Assembly: GCA_910586025.1 (NCBI GenBank)
Contig: CAJUIO010000124.1
Location: 1-9,375 of the forward strand
Source: an uncultured Lachnospiraceae bacterium
GTDB lineage: Bacteria; Bacillota; Clostridia; Lachnospirales; Lachnospiraceae
Direction of reading: 5' to 3'
Length of the DNA stretch: 9,375 nt
Program-made: the position numbers and the translations under genes
Part shown: positions 1 through 5,345 of the stretch, piece by piece
How the letters are laid out: each line of letters begins with the position of its first letter
Position numbering within the stretch: position 1 is the stretch's first letter
The notes under the pieces: model-generated
Told to the model about the DNA's origin: nothing
The model's input: the letters and a program-made list of their open reading frames with translations, nothing else
Databases searched by the model: none

Positions 1-53
1 TAATAGAAATTCCCCATTATTATACCAAATTTTTGATGATTTGGCCAAAAGAC

Positions 54-197
54 TATAGTAAACGACAAAAATAATTGCCGTTTACTATAGCCCCTCCGGG
101 GGATGCGCACCATTTTTGCAAGGTAAATCTGCGTTTGCACGCAGCAAAAATCGGTGCAGCCAACGACAAAAGGAAAAAACTTTTGTCGTTGACTATA
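54..197. repeat. MITE-like element of nested inverted repeats
   Basis: The ends form an imperfect terminal inverted repeat: 54-70 pairs with 181-197, 16 of 17 positions (motif TATAGT-A/C-AACGACAAAA). Inside lie further inverted repeats. 53-64 pairs perfectly with 79-90 (12 bp). 161-172 pairs perfectly with 180-191 (12 bp, 7-nt loop). 107-119 pairs with 144-157 (13 bp, one bulged C), and within that 129-133 pairs with 140-144. The block 91-102 is a CCCC/GGGG mini-hairpin. AACGACAAAA occurs at 61-70 and again at 162-171. There is no convincing open reading frame. The nested symmetry and sharp ends suggest a non-autonomous transposable element or an intergenic palindromic repeat family. The TA bases flanking both ends could be a target duplication, but that is inference. 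It ends about 25 bp before the first promoter. Confidence 0.7.
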
Positions 198-221
198 ATT
201 GAAGTTAAAACAGATAATAAT

Positions 222-250
222 TTGACATTTGACCGCAGTTATTTTACAAT
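222..250 (+). promoter_or_regulatory. Sigma-A-type promoter P1 for the DUF4190 gene set
   Basis: A perfect -35 box TTGACA (222-227) is followed by a 17-bp spacer and a -10 box TACAAT (245-250). It lies about 60 bp upstream of the first gene and just outside the repeat element. Predicted from sequence only. Confidence 0.7.
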
Positions 251-271
251 ATCTATTAAATGGTCTATAAT
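243..271 (+). promoter_or_regulatory. Second, overlapping promoter P2
   Basis: TTTACA (243-248), a 17-bp spacer and a perfect TATAAT (266-271). It shares bases with the -10 region of the upstream promoter, so the two cannot be occupied at once. It would give a leader of about 30 nt before the start codon at 310. Confidence 0.6.
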
Positions 272-309
272 GATCTAAGAATACATTTTAAACAGAAAAG
301 GAAATGAAA

Positions 310-915
310 ATGAGCGAAGAAAACAATGTGATCTATTGCGGTCAGTGCGGCAGCAAGAATCCTGCCACCTTTAAGTTCTGCAGTAACTGCGGCGCAAAGC
401 TTGAAAAGCCGCAGGAGGATGCCTTTGCCTACGGAAAGGAAGATCCGGTATTCAGCGGGGAGCAGGTGCAGCCGGCTGTGGAAAAGGTAGTGGCGGAAAT
501 CGTAAGCGGGGATTCAAAACCCCTTGAGGATGAAATCAATATCAATTATGGAGCGGAGGAGGGGAATTATTCTTCCAACAGTTATGATTCCTCCTCATCC
601 CGCTATTATTCCAGCAACGGCAGTGCGAGTGTGAATTATGAGCAGTCCAACGGAAACATAGGATTTTCCATCGCATCCATGGTGTGCGGTATCCTATCCC
701 TTCTGTGCTGCTGCTTCAGTCTGTTCAGCCTGGTGCTTGGGATTGCGGCCGTGGTACTTGGAATTGTCTGTCTGAGTGGAAAATACGAGGGCAAGGGAAT
801 GGCCATAGCCGGAATTGTCACCGGCGGTATCGGAATTTCCGTCTGGGTGATCTTTATGCTGATTGGCGGTTCCGGACTCTTCCTTGATCTCATTGAAGAG
901 CTCGCCTATTATTAA
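310..915 (+). CDS. Zinc-ribbon and DUF4190 membrane protein
   Basis: A 201-residue protein of unknown physiological role. An N-terminal zinc ribbon has two CxxC knuckles (Cys10/Cys13 and Cys24/Cys27, as CGQCG and CSNCG). An acidic and then Ser/Tyr/Asn-rich linker follows (about 33-115). A C-terminal DUF4190-type membrane module has a long hydrophobic stretch (about 117-155, with a CCC cluster at 133-135), a short loop GKYEGKGMAIAG and a second span (about 165-187). This zinc-ribbon plus linker plus membrane-pair layout is common in Firmicutes. The first in-frame ATG (304) lies only two bases after AAAAGG (296-301), so the ATG at 310, with an 8-nt spacer, is the better start. It is the first gene of a set of three, 17 nt ahead of the next, behind two overlapping promoters. 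The domain call is confident; no function is claimed. Confidence 0.85.
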   Translation: MSEENNVIYCGQCGSKNPATFKFCSNCGAKLEKPQEDAFAYGKEDPVFSGEQVQPAVEKVVAEIVSGDSKPLEDEININYGAEEGNYSSNSYDSSSSRYYSSNGSASVNYEQSNGNIGFSIASMVCGILSLLCCCFSLFSLVLGIAAVVLGIVCLSGKYEGKGMAIAGIVTGGIGISVWVIFMLIGGSGLFLDLIEELAYY

Positions 916-932
916 AAGCTTTCGGGATTCAT

Positions 933-1340
933 ATGAGAGTCAGAGCCGACACTGTATTTTATCAAATTGGAAAAATAGCATGGATTCCGTTTACGGCATT
1001 CGGCTTCTGGTTTGCCGGATACGGCTATCATGCGCAGGGAGAGCTGCTTTCATGCTCGCTGCGGCGGATCAGCGGGATTCCCTGTCCGGGCTGCGGCGGT
1101 ACAAGGGCTTTTTATTATCTCTTTCTGGGAGAATTCGCAAAAAGCTTCCAATATCATCCGGCAGTGTTATACGGTGTTTTTGCTTATGCTCATTTTATGG
1201 GATTTTATTTTTTCAGGAAACATATATCAAAGACAAAAAAAACAAAAGAAATTCAGATTCCCTGTTATATCTACGGTGCGGCGGCGGTTATCCTGCTTCA
1301 ATGGTTTCTTAAGCTGTTCCGGTTAACAGAGATGATGTAA
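933..1340 (+). CDS. DUF2752 family membrane protein
   Basis: A 135-residue protein with the DUF2752 signature GIPCPGCGGTRA (residues 48-59, Cys51 and Cys54) followed by an aromatic helix and the family-typical pattern F..SF.YHPAV (about 69-78). About three hydrophobic segments are visible: 14-32, 74-94 and 110-130, with a Lys-rich loop (96-106) between the last two. The biochemical function of the family is not known; the paired Cys may bind metal or be redox active, which is inference. The start ATG has only a weak site (GGGA, 924-927), suggesting coupling to the upstream gene 17 nt away. DUF2752 genes are often found beside small DUF4190, TM2 or CD225-like membrane proteins, which fits both neighbours. 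Confidence 0.8.
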   Translation: MRVRADTVFYQIGKIAWIPFTAFGFWFAGYGYHAQGELLSCSLRRISGIPCPGCGGTRAFYYLFLGEFAKSFQYHPAVLYGVFAYAHFMGFYFFRKHISKTKKTKEIQIPCYIYGAAAVILLQWFLKLFRLTEMM

Positions 1341-1360
1341 AATTTAAGGAGGAAGTAAAA

Positions 1361-1627
1361 ATGGATGCTAAAACAACAAGTATCGTAGCGTATCTCACAT
1401 GGGTAGGTCTGATCATCGCCATCTGTGCAGGGGACAAGGAGGGAGCCAAATTTCATATAAACCAGGCTCTTGTCATTCTCCTGTTCGGACTGCTTTCACT
1501 GATTCCATGTATTGGCTGGGTCTGGGGGATCTTCATGCTGGTATGCTGGATCCTTGGCCTGATTGCGGCAATCAATCAGGAGGAGAAGGAAGTTCCGCTG
1601 ATTGGAAAGATCAGACTCTTAAAGTAA
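1361..1627 (+). CDS. DUF4870-like (Tic20-type) small membrane protein
   Basis: An 88-residue integral membrane protein. An N-terminal span (about 7-23) is followed by the motif GAKFHINQALV (28-38), a long double hydrophobic region with a Pro-Cys-Ile-Gly turn (about 36-72), and a C-terminal basic tail PLIGKIRLLK (79-88). The FHxNQAL motif and the PLIGKI ending are characteristic of DUF4870-type proteins. Role unknown. An excellent ribosome binding site, AAGGAGG (1346-1352), lies 8 nt before the ATG and only 5 nt after the preceding stop, so it is co-transcribed with the DUF2752 gene. A strong hairpin terminator begins about 10 nt after its stop. Confidence 0.8.
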   Translation: MDAKTTSIVAYLTWVGLIIAICAGDKEGAKFHINQALVILLFGLLSLIPCIGWVWGIFMLVCWILGLIAAINQEEKEVPLIGKIRLLK

Positions 1628-1637
1628 CAGGGTAATA

Positions 1638-1674
1638 AATAAACCGCTTAAGAAAATTTCTTAAGCGGTTTATT
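1638..1674. terminator. Bidirectional hairpin terminator between convergent genes
   Basis: A perfect 18-bp inverted repeat (1638-1655 and 1657-1674) with a nominal one-base centre; in RNA the AAAATTT middle would open as the loop. The core is ACCGCTTAAG/CTTAAGCGGT with AT-rich flanks, giving a U-rich tail in both directions. The stop codon of the minus-strand lipoprotein gene (1670-1672) lies inside the right arm. Confidence 0.8.
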
Positions 1675-2176
1675 CATTGGCGCTCTCAGGCTGTTCATAG
1701 GTTCCAAGGGCATCGGGAGCATCCCTGCGGAGAATTGAAAGAATATATTGAATGCGCTCATTCGCAAGATCATAATGCTGCTTTGCCGTATCTGCAAGGG
1801 CGGGATCATATTCCGCCCCAAACGCCTGGTGATAGTAAGTGACAGCCTGGGTCATATATTCCCCGGCCTCGTCAGCGAGCTGCTCCACACCGGGGAAGTC
1901 CTCGGGAACCTCAAGGTCCGCCATCCAGGAGAAGGACTGCGCCATGGAATCGAGCAGCGCAAGCAGCTCCTCAACAGCCGTCTCCGATTGGGGATCGAGG
2001 GCATTGATGGAGGAATCAAATGATTTCACGTTTTCATAGAACTGTTCCATATCCGCCCGGTAAGCGGCAAGCTCTTCCCGTTCCTTGCAGCCCGTCAGCA
2101 AAAGAGCGGGAATAAGGCAGAACACTGCCGCCGATACTCTGCGCAGAAATTTTTCTTTTGTCCACAAAAGCTTCAA
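1670..2176 (-). CDS. Small predicted lipoprotein, function unknown
   Basis: A secreted, membrane-anchored protein of 168 residues. A basic N-terminus (KLLWTKEKFLRR) leads into a hydrophobic core (VSAAVFCLIPALLL) and a lipobox LLTGC. The lipidated Cys is residue 30 from the TTG start, or 32 from the upstream ATG. The mature part is acidic and helical, rich in Tyr and Ala (YRADMEQFYENV, AVTYYHQAF, QHYDLANERIQYIL), with no domain I can name. Start choice: the site GGGAGGA (2183-2189 on the complement) directly abuts an ATG at 2180-2182, leaving no spacer. A TTG at 2174-2176, two codons later, sits 7 nt from GGAGG and is the likelier start. The gene is monocistronic, convergent with the DUF4870 gene and divergent from metH. 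Confidence 0.75.
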   Translation of the reverse strand: MKLLWTKEKFLRRVSAAVFCLIPALLLTGCKEREELAAYRADMEQFYENVKSFDSSINALDPQSETAVEELLALLDSMAQSFSWMADLEVPEDFPGVEQLADEAGEYMTQAVTYYHQAFGAEYDPALADTAKQHYDLANERIQYILSILRRDAPDALGTYEQPESANE

Positions 2177-2213
2177 AATCATTCCTCCCTAGTTATTCCG
2201 ACGATATGTATTT

Positions 2214-2242
2214 AAGGTATCATAGTTACAATTTTAAGTCAA
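2214..2242 (-). promoter_or_regulatory. Promoter for the lipoprotein gene
   Basis: On the minus strand, TTGACT (complement of 2237-2242), a 17-bp spacer and TACCTT (complement of 2214-2219). The spacer ends in TGA, so the -10 is of the extended TGn type. It would start transcription about 25 nt ahead of the Shine-Dalgarno sequence. Confidence 0.5.
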
Positions 2243-2268
2243 TTCAAAAGCAATAAAAGACGCTCAGG

Positions 2269-2379
2269 GTGATTGCTTATATCTTTCAAAAGCTGTGTGA
2301 GGCAACGCCGTTGATGCTGCAGAAACTTGACACGGACGACGGTCTGGATGTGATTGAAAATATTCCGATTGTATGTTAA
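2269..2379 (+). pseudogene. Possible 36-codon ORF or coding remnant
   Basis: A short plus-strand frame opening at GTG 2269 and closing at TAA 2377-2379. Its in-frame codons resemble those of the real genes nearby (translated end KLDTDDGLDVIENIPIVC). It has no good ribosome binding site, no recognised homology, and its stop overlaps the -10 box of the metH promoter. It may be the decayed 3' end of a lost gene, a leader peptide or chance. Low confidence. The rest of the 2183-2423 gap holds only the two divergent promoters. Confidence 0.2.
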
Positions 2380-2382
2380 CAT
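2354..2382 (+). promoter_or_regulatory. Promoter for metH and the downstream genes
   Basis: TTGAAA (2354-2359), a 17-bp spacer and TAACAT (2377-2382) preceded by TGT, giving an extended -10. The predicted leader is only about 35 nt, too short for an S-box or cobalamin riboswitch. Confidence 0.6.
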
Positions 2383-2423
2383 AAAAAGACGAGTAAAAAT
2401 GAACTTTAGATTTGGAGAGCGAT

Positions 2424-4901
2424 ATGAACGCCAGAGAATTCAGGGAATTAACAGAAAACCGGCTTGTTTTTCTGGACGGCGCAACGGGGTCGAACCTCAT
2501 AAAAAGAGGCATGCCGGCCGGAGCCTGTCCGGAAAAATGGATTTTGGAGCATAAAGATATTTTCAGACAGCTTCAGAGAGAATATGTGGATGCCGGAAGT
2601 AATATTATATATGCGCCCACGTTTACGGCTAACAGAATCAAATTGAAGGAATACGGGCTTGAGGACGAGATCGTGCGGATCAATCGGGAGCTGGTGGCCC
2701 TTTCCAGACAGGCGGCGGACGGAAGGGCCTGGGTGGCCGCTGATCTTACGATGACCGGAGAGCAGCTGATCCCGATAGGAAGAATGGATTTTGAGGAGCT
2801 GATCGATGTCTATAAGGAGCAGATTCGGATCACGCAGGAGGCGGGAGCGGATCTGATTGTGATAGAGACCATGATGAGTCTGCAGGAGACACGGGCTGCG
2901 CTGATTGCCGCAAAGGAAGTCAGCTCCCTGCCTGTGATGATCACTCTGACCTTTGAGGCGGACGGAAAGACGCTTTTCGGAACGGATGCCGTCACGGCGG
3001 CGGTTACTCTCGAAAAGCTGGGTGCGTCAGCCGTGGGAGCGAACTGCTCCACAGGTCCTGACCAGATGACGGACATCATCCGGAGCATTTCCCGCATGGT
3101 GTCCATCCCGGTGATCGCAAAGCCGAACGCCGGTCTCCCGTCACTGAATGAGAAGGGGGAGACTGTCTATGACATGAAGGAGCCTGCCTTTGTGGAGGGA
3201 ATGCGGGAGCTGATTTTTTCCGGTGCCTCCATATTGGGAGGGTGCTGCGGAACCTCCCCGTCCTATATCCGGGCGATAACGGATGCCTTTGGGGGGAGAG
3301 AGGGAGAGCTCCTTTCCATTCAGCGGAAAAACAGAGAATTCAGGAAAGATGCGAGGTATCTTTCCTCTGAGAGAAAAACCGTTTGCTTTGATCTGAATTC
3401 TCCTTTTATGGTGGCAGGCGAGAGGATCAATCCCACCGGTAAAAAGAAGCTGCAGGAGCAGCTTCGGGAGGGCAGCCTTGAGATGGTGCTTGATTTTGCC
3501 CGGAAGCAGGAGGAGGACGGAGCCAGTCTGCTGGATATCAATGTCGGAATGAGCGGAATCGATGAAAAGGCCGTGATGCTTAAGGTATTGGAGGAAGTGA
3601 CGCTGTCCTCTGGACTTCCCCTGTCACTGGATTCAAGCCATGTGGATGTGCTTGAGGCCGCTCTCAGAAGATATCCGGGGAGAGCCCTCATCAATTCCAT
3701 CTCGGCGGAATCCGAAAAAATGGAAAAGCTTCTTACCCTTGCCCGAAAGTACGGGGCCATGTTTATTCTCCTCCCCCTCTCGGACAAAGGACTTCCTGAA
3801 AGTATGGAAGAAAAGAAGGCCATCATAGAAAAAATAACCTCCCGGGCGTTTGAACTGGGACTTACAAAGGAAGATATTATTGTGGACGGGCTTGTGGCAA
3901 CCGTGGGAGCCAATCCGAATGCAGCCATGGAGGTGCTTGACACAATCCGTTATTGCAAAGAGAGAGGCTATGCCACTATCTGCGGGCTTTCCAATATTTC
4001 CTTCGGACTTCCGGAGAGAAGCTTTGTAAATACGGCCTTTCTCACCATGGCTATACGGGAAGGCCTTACCATGGCCATCGCAAATCCTTCCTCGGAGCTT
4101 CTCATGAACACGGCCTTTGCCTGCGATCTTCTGATGCACAGAGAGGGCGGAGACCTCCGGTATATTGAGCGGATGCAGGATTACCAGATGCGAAAACCGC
4201 TTCCGGTTCCCGCAAGGGAAAATGCAGATGCAGGCCAGGTAAAAAGAGAAGCATCAAAGCCGGGCGGTCATGGAGTAATCTATGAGGATGTGCTCAAGGG
4301 AAACAGGAAGCAGATCAAAGACCACACGAAGGCCGAGGTTGATTCGGGAATTAAGGCTCAGACAATTCTGAACGATATGCTGCTTCCGGCAATCAATGAG
4401 GTGGGAGAGCTCTTTGAAAAGGGAAAATTTTTCCTTCCGCAGCTGATCGCCAGTGCGGAGACCATGAAGCTCTCCATCGAATTTCTGGAGCCGCTCCTTT
4501 CCACGGACAGGAAGCAGGAGGAGATGCCGGCCGTAGTGATCGCAACCGTGGCCGGAGATATTCATGATATCGGCAAAAATCTGGTGGCCCTGATGCTCAG
4601 AAATTACGGCTTTCATGTAATTGACCTCGGCAAGGACGTGCCAAAGGAAACCATTATAGAAGCGGCCAGGAAGCACCAGGCAAAGATCATTGCGCTTTCG
4701 GCTCTCATGACCACCACTATGCAGGAGATGAAGCGGGTGGTGGATTACGCAAAAGAGCAGAAGATCGACGCAAAAATCATGATAGGCGGTGCCGTGATCA
4801 CCGGCGAATATGCGCGGGAAATCGGTGCTGACGCTTACTCGAAGGATGCGGCGGAGGCTGTGAGAGTGGCAAAGAGTCTTCTTGGATATCAACAGAAGTA
4901 G
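2424..4901 (+). CDS. metH: Cobalamin-dependent methionine synthase lacking the activation domain
   Basis: Transfers a methyl group from 5-methyltetrahydrofolate via cobalamin to homocysteine, giving methionine, in the cytoplasm. 825 residues in three modules. The homocysteine/zinc domain (about 1-290) has LDGATGSNL near the start and the zinc ligands Cys208 (GANCSTGP) and Cys274-Cys275 (GGCCGTSP). The pterin-binding domain (about 325-590) has AGERINPTG near 331-339 and DINVG. The cobalamin module (about 610-825) has a helical cap, then AGDIHDIGKN with the axial-ligand His714 and a Rossmann fold ending at the stop. The C-terminal SAM-binding reactivation domain of the roughly 1,200-residue E. 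coli-type enzyme is absent, as in other short MetH proteins such as that of Thermotoga. ATG 2424 is chosen because GGAGAG (2414-2419) precedes it; the in-frame TTG at 2412 overlaps that site. A membrane-protein gene follows after 12 nt. Confidence 0.93.
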   Translation: MNAREFRELTENRLVFLDGATGSNLIKRGMPAGACPEKWILEHKDIFRQLQREYVDAGSNIIYAPTFTANRIKLKEYGLEDEIVRINRELVALSRQAADGRAWVAADLTMTGEQLIPIGRMDFEELIDVYKEQIRITQEAGADLIVIETMMSLQETRAALIAAKEVSSLPVMITLTFEADGKTLFGTDAVTAAVTLEKLGASAVGANCSTGPDQMTDIIRSISRMVSIPVIAKPNAGLPSLNEKGETVYDMKEPAFVEGMRELIFSGASILGGCCGTSPSYIRAITDAFGGREGELLSIQRKNREFRKDARYLSSERKTVCFDLNSPFMVAGERINPTGKKKLQEQLREGSLEMVLDFARKQEEDGASLLDINVGMSGIDEKAVMLKVLEEVTLSSGLPLSLDSSHVDVLEAALRRYPGRALINSISAESEKMEKLLTLARKYGAMFILLPLSDKGLPESMEEKKAIIEKITSRAFELGLTKEDIIVDGLVATVGANPNAAMEVLDTIRYCKERGYATICGLSNISFGLPERSFVNTAFLTMAIREGLTMAIANPSSELLMNTAFACDLLMHREGGDLRYIERMQDYQMRKPLPVPARENADAGQVKREASKPGGHGVIYEDVLKGNRKQIKDHTKAEVDSGIKAQTILNDMLLPAINEVGELFEKGKFFLPQLIASAETMKLSIEFLEPLLSTDRKQEEMPAVVIATVAGDIHDIGKNLVALMLRNYGFHVIDLGKDVPKETIIEAARKHQAKIIALSALMTTTMQEMKRVVDYAKEQKIDAKIMIGGAVITGEYAREIGADAYSKDAAEAVRVAKSLLGYQQK

Positions 4902-4913
4902 GGAGGAGGAGCC

Positions 4914-5312
4914 ATGGATTACGACACACTGAAACGTCTGATGGAAAAACAGCTTTTTTATTCCAGAATAGCCGCATTTGCGGCGCTTGCTGCGGCGGCT
5001 GCGCTGGGAATGTGTCTCGTCGTCGCAATGCCCTCCGTGATGCAGACCGTGACAAAGGCAAACTATGTTATGGATCAGGCCTCCGGCACGCTCCTGCTGG
5101 CGGACGAGGCCATAAGAAGCGTGACGGATATGAGCGAGGCCATCAAGGATATGGGAACCAACATGGATTCGTTTATTTCCGAGAACTCGCAGTCCATAGA
5201 GGAAGTAATGAAGAAAGTGGAAGCAATCGATTTTGAGGGGCTTAATTCCGCAATTCAGGATCTGGGAGATACGGTGGAGCCCTTTGCAAAATTTTTCAAC
5301 AGATTTAAGTAA
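4914..5312 (+). CDS. Single-span membrane protein between metH and ilvB, unknown function
   Basis: Not recognised. A 132-residue protein with a short charged N-terminus (MDYDTLKRLMEKQLFYSR), one strongly hydrophobic Ala-rich segment (about 18-40), and a long C-terminal portion predicted helical and Met-rich. The latter has heptad-like hydrophobic spacing (about 50-130, for example IRSVTDMSEAIKDMGTNMDSF and VEEVMKKVEAI-like patterns), suggesting a membrane-anchored coiled coil. There is no lipobox and no catalytic motif. Translation is well supported: GGAGGAGG-type site at 4902-4909, ATG 4 nt later, 12 nt after the metH stop, and 33 nt ahead of the ilvB start. It therefore sits inside the amino-acid operon. 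Whether it takes part in methionine or branched-chain synthesis or is only a passenger cannot be told from the sequence. Confidence 0.75.
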   Translation: MDYDTLKRLMEKQLFYSRIAAFAALAAAAALGMCLVVAMPSVMQTVTKANYVMDQASGTLLLADEAIRSVTDMSEAIKDMGTNMDSFISENSQSIEEVMKKVEAIDFEGLNSAIQDLGDTVEPFAKFFNRFK

Positions 5313-5345
5313 GATACATACTTGGGAAAGGAGCATAGTCATAAA

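Noticed and set aside
19..48. Minus-strand TATAAT (complement of 19-24) as a promoter reading out of the window.
   Set aside because: The only -35 candidate is TTGGCC at an 18-bp spacing, a poor match, and no downstream gene is visible to support it.
75..278. A 67-codon plus-strand frame across the repeat element.
   Set aside because: It starts inside one hairpin and runs through the nested inverted repeats and both promoters; there is no ribosome binding site.
863..1312. A 149-codon frame overlapping the DUF4190 and DUF2752 genes.
   Set aside because: It is a shifted-frame shadow; the DUF2752 frame carries the recognisable CPGCGGTR motif and hydrophobic pattern.
2383..2423. Possible SAM or cobalamin riboswitch ahead of metH.
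   Set aside because: The predicted leader is only about 35-40 nt and has no hairpin or conserved riboswitch core.
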